From Diorhabda sublineata (lineage: Eukaryota; Arthropoda; Insecta; Coleoptera; Chrysomelidae), in assembly GCF_026230105.1 (NCBI RefSeq), contig NC_079482.1, positions 15,252,001 through 15,316,000 on the forward strand: 64,000 bases of DNA, read 5' to 3'. This document shows positions 11,931-22,290 of this stretch, piece after piece (positions within the stretch are counted from its first letter, which is position 1; every line of letters begins with the position of its first letter). A model generated the notes under the pieces. It was given only the letters and a program-made list of their open reading frames with translations. It was not told where the DNA came from and made no database searches. The position numbers and the translations under genes are program-made.

Positions 11931-12942
11931 ATCTGTGATTTTATAATCTGTAATTGATAATGGAAGAACTATAATATGTGGTCTATGTGCTGTATTTAAT
12001 GGTATAAATTAATCTCACAGAAAACTAGATGTCCCTTATAACCAATCATTAACAATTTGTCATTTTTTGATAATCTATCTGATATCTAAAGTACAAAATC
12101 ATATATCTTATTCCACCTATGTGTCTTATGTGTGATGAAAATACTTTCGGTTGAAGTCGATGAACTGAACAGTTCCGAGTAATTTCTAGATCAAATTCAA
12201 TGTAGAGAGCGCCAAACATCTGGACTCTTCTACAACTTTTCTCTCATAGAAGATACTTCTCCTCTCTACACTTCATATACATATTGAAATAGTTATTGAT
12301 GTAAAATAGCCTCTTTTCGATGAATGTGAATATTGTCACATAAGCCATCAATTCTGAGCAACGTACAAGAATTGAGAAGTATGTGTATAGTGCTCCTGGA
12401 TAGTATATTGCCAGAAAATTGATAAATCACAAATCTATGAATAATCAGATAACGGGAAATGAGACTCGAGTATTGATGGAAAGAGAAAACAAAGAACAAA
12501 CTAATCCTGATAATGATGCAGAGGAATTATTCATTCTAGGAGAGAGAATATATTGATAGGCTGAGAGTAAATTCCATGGTCAAATTATGAAAATGTGGTA
12601 TCGGAAGGGTCCTAATTCAATATTTAAATAATAAGATTTCAAAGCGCCAGGTCCGATTTCGTAATCTATCTACCAAAATCAACGGAACAGTTTATGAAAT
12701 TTGATTTTTTTTCCAGATTGCTTGTCAACTTATTCATTACACAAACTTATTTTTTCATGTGAGACTGAGTATAATTGTAGCATTGTCGTTATTTCTTCAA
12801 TTTAAAATATAATTTTCTTAATATTCCCTTATACACAAATTACCTACCTTATAACTTCCATACCTATCGGCATATTGTTTGGTTTCAATCATTCTGTTAC
12901 AAAATAAGTTATTTTCGATTACCAGTAATTCTTTCAAACCGT
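11926..12942. other. No gene seen
   Basis: No domain or repeat recognised. The short minus-strand frames at 12293-12499 and 12818-13036 are not recognised. Confidence 0.5.
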
Positions 12943-13036
12943 TCACCTCTGGTATCTGAAGACGAGGCCTGATGGTGTCAGACAATGTAATTGTGAGTGT
13001 TGATGTAGTGGTATAAGTGAATAGTCTGTTAATCAT
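12943..13036. repeat. Diverged copy of the small element that sits inside the mariner at 27.9 kb
   Basis: CACCT...TCTGAAGACGA at 12943-12965 and TGTGAGTGTTGATGTAGTGG at 12992-13011 align in the same order with 27918-27937 (CACCTTCAG...TCTGAAGACGA) and the 27965-27985 block, followed in both by an AT-rich end of similar shape. The upstream half, with its terminal repeat and hairpin, is not present here. This shows the sequence is dispersed rather than unique. Confidence 0.6.
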
Positions 13037-14576
13037 GTGATCTAATATCTATGATGTATTTAAACAAATTGGTGGCAAGTTTAGTTCAAAATCTAGAAGC
13101 AATATTAGGAAAGTTTGATGATTTCATATCGGAGCTTATGTGACAAAAGACATCGGATAAGTGTAGTTTTCAGTTGTGTATCATTATTTTGATTACCCGA
13201 TTTTGTGAGTATCTGAGGTTTCGCGATACACTTCAGTTGAATGGTCAGCGATAGGTAACCTGCATTGGGTTCTCTAATGTTATACAGAAAAGCTTCTTCT
13301 TCTTCTTAGGCCGTTTTCTCATTTCTACTCTGCCAGAAAACCTTACAATCATTAAAATCACTATTACAATAAATCTGCTTATATTCCGTTTGTTTCTGAG
13401 TCACATCCAATTTTTCCTAGTAATTCCACTCAAAATATGGATGACCATGAAAGTGTTTTTGAAGTTTAATCTATTTTAAGCGATTCGATCGATTCATCTC
13501 TTCAATAAAATACCCCGCATTTAGTTAATAAAGCTAAATTGAATGATCTCATCTGATTTATGATTTACAGTTAACAGGATCTGATGCAGATTTTTCTAGA
13601 TCTGAATGAAAATAGTGGAATTTGTTAACTAGTAAGTTTTTCCAGAAAAAGGAGTATAATTTAGTGGGAATTTTTCTGAAGAGGAAAGGAGTATTGTTTT
13701 GTGTATTTATATCCTGGGACTTTTTAAGGCTATGAATCAGATCTATAATGAATGGTCCTCATTCGTTGACTCTTTGAAATACAGTCTTAATGCTATGAAT
13801 CATGGGTACGTTTATCAAATTGAAAATTATGATGAATATCAATGGAAAGTGTACCTCGATGTCATCGTTTTGTTATTGGATTTACAAAGTGGATTTACAA
13901 TATACTCGTATTTCCTTCATCTGCGGGACATCTGAGCCAAATAGCATAATCATGTAAGAGAAGAATAACCAATTAAAAACGAGTATAGTCAGTGCAAAGT
14001 AAACATCGGATGAAAATGTTGGTAGATCCAAAAAACATCAATCTATCCACTTGACACATTGAACTTGGACATAAAAAAACTTTGTTCGTCCGCTAAAAAA
14101 AATTATAGTATTCATTCTAGTATTTGCACACAACATTTCCAAATATCACATGAGGGTGAATTACAAAATACAGATTCATAATGTTATCCTTGGTTTGAAA
14201 TCCTTCTTATCTGTTAATGAATAAGCAGTTTGGAAGCTGTACAATATTTTTGGAAAATAATAATAAGATGTTTTGGCAGACTTATTCAAATATTTTCAAT
14301 GCATGGTAATGCATAATGTGCCGTTTAACATTTCTTTCTAGAATTCAAATTAGAATTCCTTACAATTTTTCCATCAAGAGTTAACCACTGTTGACGAATG
14401 TCATCAAGGATGTTGGGATGGAAATATATAATAAGATAATTGTTGGACTATGAAGAGAGAAACTAACACAAAGAATTTTGAAAAATTCCCAAATAAATCA
14501 GTTTCAATTATTGTATAAGTTAACCAAGTTTTATCAATTATAAATTATTTTTAGAACCAGAAGTGATTAACATATA
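13037..14576. other. No gene seen
   Basis: AT-rich. The 78-codon frame at 13699-13935 is not recognised. TTAA at 14577-14580 may be the target site of the piggyBac element that follows. Confidence 0.5.
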
Positions 14577-16790
14577 TCCGCCTTGCGTTACCAGACAGTA
14601 ACGCTTTAACTAATCCATGTAAAGCAGTCTATATATTTTATTTAGTTACCTACTAAGAGATGGCGCCAGCTTACAAGTGAGTAATGACCAAAGCACATGT
14701 CTGAACTGTGCTGTTCTTTTATTCATTTTTATTTTACCGGTTTAAAAAGTGATCGTTTGCAAATATGTAAAAACATGGATCCTAATTCCGTATAAGTACA
14801 AAATTACTTATTTATCATTCCTCGAGGTTAGAGATGTTTATCTATTTTATTCCTAATATAAAAAAGAATCGATTTCTAACAGATATAAATCATTTTCGTT
14901 TGGTTGTTGTAATTAGGTTAGAATATTTCTTTGCGTTATCATATGATAATGCTAGACTGATAGGCAACCTATTTAAATTTTTTCTCGAATATACTTTTGT
15001 TTTGAAAAAACCCGTGCATAATACTAAGCTATATACGTCGAACCGCCCGATTGTAACGTTCTTAGCGATGAAGAGTCTGGTGATGAAGATGACGAATGTG
15101 ATATGTGATTTAATCACAAGCAAGTGTTCAAAAAATATTACCAATCGAAACTAATTACTTTGGTAGAGAAAATGGAGGGGATAAGAAAGAGAAAACCAGC
15201 AATTGATTAGACGAAAAGAGAAAAAGATCCTTTTTATTGATTGAACGACATATTGAGCGTAGCTTGTGTCGGAAATTTCCATCACCAGTGACTAAGACGC
15301 CTGCGGAACTATTCGAAATTTTTTAACGACAACTTATGCCCTCTTATTACCAGAGATTCTACTAATTATGCAGTTTTCCGGAATTGGCCAGATCCAAAAC
15401 TCAATGCGAAAGAATTGAAATGTACATTAGAAATCCTTATTTTAAGCGGATTCAATTAAATATCAGGACTAAAGTTTTATTGGGATGCTGCAAACTACAT
15501 GCATAACAACATGGTGGCGGATGCTGTGAGAAGAAACATATTTTTTCAAATTATGCAGTGCTTACATTTCGCTGACAATGCCCAACCCAGTAATTTTAAC
15601 AAAATATGGAAAGTACGTCCCCTTATGGATGGACTAAAAGAAAATTTCCTGAAACATTCGGTATCTGAATAGGATATAGATTATAATGAATCTATGAAAC
15701 GCTATTATGGCCACCATGGATGTAAACAATTTATCCGGGGGAGACCTGTAATATTTGAATCATAAATTTTGTCTTTAAATACATCGTCTGGATACCTTTT
15801 TATAATACCTTCGACCTATATCAAAGCAAAGGACCTAACTCAAACGAATATTTTTGAAAATTCTACTTCGCCACTACTCCTCATGCTCAGAGAGTTTCCT
15901 AAAATGAAGAAAAGTTTGCCATACCAACTTTATATGGACAACTTATTCACAAGCGTGGATATTTGATTCATTTTAAAGAACAAGGTTACGATGAGGCCGA
16001 TACGATGAGAGCCAATAAAATTCCAAAAAATATTCCATTTCCCTATAAAAAAAATTATAAATATGCTAGCAAGGGTGATTTTGCGTCGATAATTGGACAA
16101 AATAGTGGAATAATTTTTCTAAACTGACGAGATGGAAATGTATTGTGAAGAGGTATTCGAGCATTGAAAGAAAATATACGAAAGTCAATAGGCCAGGTGT
16201 TATTAATGCGTACAACAATAGAATGGGAGGCACAGATGTTATGGATCAAAATGTTTCGCGCTTTAGAATGTTGATGAGAAGCAAGAAGTGGTGGTGGTGT
16301 GTTTAGCTGGGTCATCGATATTTCAGTCGATAATAATTGTATTATTCACAAAAAATCTGAATGCAAAATTGTAATTTCGCACCTAAAGAGTTATGGAGTA
16401 CATTCGAAAGTTGCGGGTCGTTCACAATATCCAAAACCAGTTTGACGTTGAACGTAGTAGGCGATGATCTAAGATGTGATGAAAACGTCACCCACTCGTC
16501 CGAATACCAAATAATAAAAGACGACGTTGTGCAGAAGGTTGTTGTTCTAGTGGATGTACGATGTGTAAAAAGTTGGTCTTTGCGTTGATTGTAATTTGAT
16601 ATACCATACCCTTTAATGCTTCATATTAAGCAGATACGTGTCGTCTTAAGATGCTAATATGATGTGCGTAAAGAAAACACTTTTTTTTCTGGAGATGTGT
16701 TAAATAATGAAATATTCTCAAATGTTGAATAGTTAGCTTACCTAAAGCCTGGTGATACCATACGGTAACACCTATTTTCCGAAAAATTGA
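14577..16790 (+). mobile_element. Decayed piggyBac element
   Basis: The span is set by the transposase relic inside it and by two similar palindromes near its ends. GCGTTACCAGACAGTAACGC at 14585-14604 and GGTGATACC-atac-GGTAACACC at 16751-16772 share the pattern TACCA.AC.GTAAC. A TTAA, the piggyBac target, lies at 14577-14580. I could not identify the matching TTAA on the right, so the right boundary is approximate. At about 2.2 kb the element has the size expected of a full-length piggyBac-type transposon. Confidence 0.6.
15048..16590 (+). pseudogene. piggyBac transposase pseudogene
   Basis: The domains run in the right order. An acidic N-terminal patch (LSDEESGDEDDE, about 15062-15100) comes first. 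It is followed by ELFEIF near 15306 and, after a frame change, NYAVFRNW and ELKCTLEILILSGFN (about 15360-15456). The core block MKRYYGHHGCKQFIRG (15694-15741) comes next, then LPYQLYMDNLFTSVD (about 15919-15963), NNRMGGTDVMDQNVSRFRM (about 16210-16265) and RSKKWWW. It ends with a Cys-rich tail (CCSSSGCTMCK, about 16534-16570) like the RING-like C-terminus of the family. In-frame stops occur at several places. At the first catalytic position the motif reads YNES where the family has YDES, so that Asp (codon 15685-15687, AAT) is lost. The second (MDN, 15937-15939) and third (MGGTD, 16235-16237) Asp codons remain. The start codon is unclear. The copy is inactive. Confidence 0.85.
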
Positions 16791-18069
16791 GAATATCTTC
16801 TCAAACTTTTAGAAAAATATTATATTGGCACGTACCCTGGGCCGAATTTTTTACAAAAAACAATTATTATAATTAAAAACTTAACGCGGACTAATATGAG
16901 CTGAACTTATTATTCGTTGTCGCTAACTACAACCAAATTAAACAATTAATAAAAGCTTTCAGGATGGTTGTGAAGACTAATGTCATTTCAAATACTTCTA
17001 TAAATTTCCAGTAGAACTTTTTAGAAAACAAACATATTCCAATAAACTATTCATTACGGTTATAGTGTAAATAAAGACATCAAATATTGGAATATACAAT
17101 CGACTATTTCAAGTAATATCATTACTCTAATCATATAAAAGTGGACTCTCTCATTATAGTCTGTCCTTGAGAAACAAATCAATACTCAACCTATAGTTCA
17201 CGTTCCTATAGAAAGTCTACAAGCAGAGAATTCCTGCACTGTAATATTTATATTGAGAAATTTCAGTTTAATTTTCATTGTGATATCAAGATAACAGTAT
17301 AAAAAAGTATGAAAATACTTAAAAAATTTCTTATAACAGATATTTGATTTCGAAACATTTTTTATTAGCGGAAGAATCTTAGAAAGAGTATAATTATCTT
17401 GATGGAAACACTACTGGAGTTTATATTGCTAAAACTGAGGCACTATACAAAATATATCAAAATTTGTGAATGACCTCGTGTCAAGTTGTCAAGAAATGGA
17501 TGATAATTATTCATGAATTGGAGTATTAGAAAAGAAAGGTAAGTTATTCAATAAATATTTGATGGCGATTTTTAGAGATGTTTTCAGGGTATTAAATAGG
17601 ATGGTGCTCAATAATCTATATATACCTTCACTGATTGTTTGAAGACATATTGATCCCAGTGTCTCTACCCAAATCAAACAGATTTACTGAATGCCTGTCA
17701 GCATTTGAAACGTGGTCGGTCCATTTACCAAACTAATGTGTTTTACAAAGAGTGTGATGACAGATTTGTGATAAACACTATTTCAATCTGTTTTTTTTTT
17801 CACGGAAACTTGAAAGACTTTTGTATATAAATATATAGAAAAAAAAGAAGATATGACTCATCCGTTAAAAAAAACAAACAAATTGATTATTATCTGAATT
17901 TATAATAAGCAAATTGGTTTTCTATTCATAATTAATATTGTTACGAACTTTTTCACCACTTGGACCGTTAAGTTGATCCTGTTTGGTTATGATGGATGAG
18001 TGTGAACTTAGGCGTAGGAACCGGCTTTCCGAAATCGTTTGATACTGTTTTTCTACATGTTTTTATATA
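16791..18069. other. No gene seen
   Basis: AT-rich. The 17940-18067 stretch has slightly higher GC and begins TGTTACGAAC, which resembles some LTR starts, but no partner copy, primer-binding site or coding region supports this. Confidence 0.45.
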
Positions 18070-18842
18070 TACAGGGTGGCCCAGTAGTGTGTGTAAGTGC
18101 AATAACTTAATATGAAATATACAAAATAATTCCAAGTCAGTGGTTACGTTTGCACAGATACACATGTCAGAATAAGCGTGACAACATGAAGTTAAATTTT
18201 TTTAAATAGGACACCCTTTATATTTGTTCACCATCGAATTTAGCGTAAAATTCTGCATCTAGCTCTGTTTTATCTTTTCCCATAAATTGTGACATTGCCA
18301 AGTTGGATCGAAAAATTTGACGAAAATTGGTGCAATATAAATGCTGCCCAGTAAACCTTATTAGTGATAAGTAACTAAACTTGGTAAGTACGAAGGTAAA
18401 GGATGGCTGAAATGTCTGAACAGAGTAGAAGTTTCGTTTAGGGTTCGGGGTGTTTTTTAGACAAGCATTAATTCAGGAGATTTCAATTAGCAAAAACTTC
18501 ATTTTTTGAAATGGAACATCCAGTATATTATTTCACCATCTTATAAAACTATTTTATCCCTTCAAATTATGTCTAACAATGTACACTCTAAAATTGACTT
18601 TTTTTAAGAAAATTGCGTTTTTGTTTATGATCTAAAAATATTCACCTTTTTAACACTGAATGTGACGTTTAAAATACTTCTAGTATCTACAAAACCAAAT
18701 CAGTAATTCTATACTCTTAAAAACCGTAATAAAATAAATAGCAATGTGTATCTTTGCAAACATAACAACTTTTATTTGAAATTTTTTCTATATTTTATCT
18801 TAAGTAAGTTATTGCAATTCCACACACTAATTATCCACCTTA
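18070..18842. mobile_element. Non-autonomous DNA transposon with about 60-bp terminal inverted repeats, TA-flanked
   Basis: The left end, starting TACAGGGTGG at 18070, and the reverse complement of the right end, finishing at 18842, align over about 60 bases with a shared core TAGTGTGTG..A.TGCAATAACTTA. TA is present just outside both ends (18068-18069 and 18843-18844), as in Tc1/mariner insertions. Length is about 773 bases. No transposase fragment is visible inside, so it would depend on an enzyme encoded elsewhere. Confidence 0.72.
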
Positions 18843-18864
18843 TAGAGAGGCGATTCGTTTATAC

Positions 18865-19502
18865 TAGAGATGTGTCGATACCATATTTTTCGATTCTCGA
18901 CATCGATATCGATACCTAAAAACCGATAATCGATATCGATACCATCGATGTATAATAGCCCATTGTAAAAAATTTCTCTTACTAGAATCAAATTCATATT
19001 TGTTTGAACAACCTGAAAACCAATTTTAAAATATCTATGCCAATACAGGGATAAATGAGACAATTTCCCAAATAAAAAACAAACAATTGTTTAATAAATA
19101 TTTAATCTGAAATTAATTTGGACCAATCTTTAACAGAGGGAAACACATGGTCTACGTTAAGCTATTTGCTTTTTTGGTTATTGTATCAAAAACCAATATC
19201 ATTATCCAAGTTATTTCAAAAGTAGGATTTTTCTACACTCTACACCCAATATATCAAAGATGATATGGAACTACTTAGTCGGCACAATAAATGCACCGAG
19301 GCTTTCTGTTGTGTAAACAAAGACAAATATTTTAACAAATATTCCTCGAATATGATAATTTCGAATTGATAACAATATAAACTGGATTAAAAAATAATTT
19401 TTCCGTCCATTTACTGCTATCGGTATCGACTTTTTGCGATCGATTCTCGATACCAATACCATTGTCCAAGAATCGGTGGTATCGAGAATCGACTCATTCC
19501 TA
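18865..19502. mobile_element. Non-autonomous hAT-like element with ATCGATA-rich terminal inverted repeats
   Basis: The left end reads TAGAGATGTGTCGATACC (18865 on) and the right end, reverse-complemented, TAGGAATGAGTCGATTCTCG (to 19502). Both ends continue into nested, self-complementary blocks of TCGATATCGATACC type (18895-18950 and 19425-19490). The 8 bases outside each end, GTTTATAC (18857-18864) and ATTTATAT (19503-19510), match at 6 of 8 positions, which fits an aged 8-bp hAT target duplication. Length is 638 bases and no transposase is encoded. The hAT assignment rests on the end sequence and duplication length only. Confidence 0.7.
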
Positions 19503-20279
19503 ATTTATATTGTTTTTAGAACCAATTCCTAGGAGGGCCTTTTCTTCCTTTGTTTTCTTAGTAGAATTATTCTTTTTGGTGTAAATGCTAACTTGTTGAA
19601 CTGCTAGTAAAGGCAGTAAATAATCTGATGTCATGTAACTAAATCATCGGGAGTGATTAGTGTCTAGTTCAGTATACTTGATGTTAGTTTATAAATAAAT
19701 CAAGTCAGTAAGAAACGTGCATATAAATTCAATCCACCATATAGGTACAATTCAAATAAATTACAAGATAACATTACAATATTGTATGAATCATAGTAAA
19801 TAATAGTTGTAATTAAATACCTTGCTATGTTTGTTTCAAAGATGTAATGGATTCTAATTTTTACATGATGTAAACTCATGATTCATCTCCTCATTGACTG
19901 ATAAATTGAAATAAAAAACCTACCTGTTGCTGAGATATTATTTCTTCACTATTTATTTAGCTGATTATACACAGTGGAAGTACTGTATAATACGAGTTAC
20001 GCATTTATGAGATCTCTTTTTTCTTGTGTTCATAACATATTCAATTTTTCAGCTATCGTGAGTGAGACACTATCATATATGTCACGAGTGATTATCACAA
20101 TAATTTTGTGCTGTTTCTAATTGTGAGTTTGAGCAACATTCAATCTTGTTATAGAAAACTCGGTGTAAACAGAATATTGGGGAGAATGTTTATTATTATT
20201 AAATCAGGGAATTTGAGTGTCTATATAAGCATCTGTTATAAGAACGTATACATGCAATTAGCGAAGCAATTTTCTCACC
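19503..20279. other. No gene seen
   Basis: AT-rich, nothing recognised. Confidence 0.5.
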
Positions 20280-20905
20280 TCCCACAGAACCCAGAAGATA
20301 TCCTAACGTTTCTAGCACTGGTTTCGACTCATTTGCTTGCAAAGAGCTCCCGGACGGATGACCCTACTAAGTACAGATCTATCATGTGCCTTCCTATTCA
20401 ACATAAGGTACTTACAGCTTGTATCAATGAACAGAAATCATAGGCACGTCTTGGAAAATAACATCTTAGTGGAGGAGCAGAAAGGTTGCAGAATAGATCA
20501 CCAATGGTGTAAAGAACAACTTGTTGTGGACTTCGGCAAGCACAGAGAGATCACCGGAATGTATTTACTGATTTCGTGGATTACAAGATAGTGTACCTCA
20601 TTCCTGGCTTGTAGAGATCTCGGAGATGTGGAAAGTCCACCTGATTATTGTGAACTTCCTCTGAATAACGATGAGAGGATGGCGAAAAAACCTACATCTG
20701 CAAACTGGCCCAAACTCCCTTGGTACTGACAAAATAGTCATTCGTAAGGGAATAAACCAGGTTCTACCATGCTCAACAACACAAAGTGCGGATTCAACAT
20801 TCAAGTTCATAGAAACACCAACTGTACCATCTCCCATCTTCTCTATATGGACGATATCAAGCTGTACGTAGCAAATGATCGATTCTTTACTGGTATATAT
20901 ATGTA
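20280..20905 (+). pseudogene. Non-LTR retrotransposon relic with YMDD-type catalytic box
   Basis: About 20310-20440 encodes, across frames, HLLAKSSRTDDPTKYR followed by SIMCLP and a 'K.LTACI.E' block, the 'LPK...T.DP..YRPITCLP..YK..T..I.E' entry of a LINE reverse transcriptase. About 20475-20530 encodes VEEQKGCR and KEQLVVD, matching 'EEQKGCR....CK.QL..D'. About 20845-20885 encodes LYMDDIKLYV, the catalytic box with both Asp residues intact. Between them are matches to 'VDYRKAYDSVPHSWL' in a decayed state (about 20570-20610). Stops and frameshifts occur throughout. Homology ends soon after the catalytic box. Clade not determined. Confidence 0.75.
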
Positions 20906-21583
20906 GTTTGGACTATGTAAATGCAAGACCAAACTTGAATTACCAAAAAATACCTTCGCCGACATCCAGAAGGCTGTAATATTGAATACTTACCACACAG
21001 TGCATAAGTTTATTATGTGAACCGAGCCTAATCCTTCTGATATTTTGTATCCCGGATAGGTAAATGTTACCAATTCTAAGCTGAGTAGTGCATAAGTCTT
21101 TCACACGATAGTGATAATAATAATAATGAACCAGAATAGTAAGCACATCTCGCTTATGATGTGATTCTTTTATTTCAGATTCTGTATAAAAAAAATTTCG
21201 AATAAAAGTTTTGCAAACAATTCTGCATTATTACCATTATTTTTACATAACATATAGAAAATTTTTCATTTATTTATTCAACTTTCCAATTACAAGGCCG
21301 CATAATTTTCACTTAAATTATTCTACAGTTATTTCACTTTATGATAATGTATTCTTAACAATTCTTTAAAAAACCAAATAAGTTACCAAGTTCATTTGAT
21401 CGATTCTTCAAATTGTCATCTTTCTTCCATTTGACAGCATCAATGTGCATTACAAACACATGATGGCAAAAAAAAGTATTGCTGATTTGTTAATTGATTG
21501 TTGGTGTTATCAGTATTTCATTCCAATTATCAAGTTTTATCGAATGTTTTCCAAATATTACTAAAATAATTATCTACCAGCTA
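20906..21583. other. No gene seen
   Basis: AT-rich; the first 100 bases may hold more of the reverse-transcriptase relic but nothing can be aligned. Confidence 0.5.
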
Positions 21584-22290
21584 TACAGGGTATTTCAAAA
21601 AAAGTTGATCCCGTGTTTGGGTTAGATAGAAAACTGAAAAATGGTTGAGTTTGCTCACTAAAAAATTTTCATAACGCCATCCGTATTCAAGGTAAAGTTT
21701 ATAGAAAAAAAAATATACATTTTTTACGATTTTGCTGCAACCAATGGCGACATTATATTGAAATTTCATAGGAATATGTATTGGAAGCTGATTTATCCAA
21801 TGAATTTGTTTTTATGTCTGACTCTCATAGAGGGCGCTAGTTACACGGTTCGTACCAAGTAGTATTGATCATAATATTCTCAATATAAGATCTATCAAGC
21901 CAAATTTCAAGTGAACATGAACATCAATCAATTTTATACTCTTGATAAAACTCAATACTATGTACCGTTTTCGGAACATTTTGATTTGAAAAGTGATAAC
22001 CGATGCTGGTATGAAGTTATGATAAATGTATTAATTAAACAGAAAATCTCAAGTTCAAAATTTAAAAAGAAGCTAATGAAATAGATACGACCAAACTGTG
22101 TAATCCAAGGGATTAAAATCGCATCACCGAGGAGACCAATGAATGAGAGCTTCTGCACCTCTACCAATCCAGCGATTCGGAAAATGGTTACTCAACCAAT
22201 TACGACATTACCACTGAGCAAACCCCAAATATTTTTCAGTTTTCTATCTATCACAAGAACGGAATCAACTTTTTTTTAGAACATCCTGTA
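21584..22290. mobile_element. Non-autonomous DNA transposon, about 100-bp terminal inverted repeats, TA-flanked
   Basis: The left end starts TACAGGGTATTTCAAAAAAA and the reverse complement of the right end starts TACAGGATGTTCTAAAAAAA. They then share GTTGAT.CCGT, TTAGATAGAAAACTGAAAAA (left; one mismatch on the right) and, further in, GGTTTGCTCA-type sequence, giving about 100 bases of paired ends. TA flanks both ends (21582-21583 and 22291-22292). The element is 707 bases and has no recognisable coding region. Mariner/Tc1-type mobilisation is inferred from the TA site and CAGGGT end. Confidence 0.78.

Noticed and set aside
14834..15154. Overlapping 106-codon plus and 84-codon minus frames as genes
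   Set aside because: Both lie within the 5' part of the piggyBac relic; only the frame with the acidic DEESGDEDDE patch fits the family.
17940..18067. Possible solo LTR beginning TGTTACGAAC
   Set aside because: No second copy, no primer-binding site or polypurine tract, and no retroviral-type coding sequence nearby.
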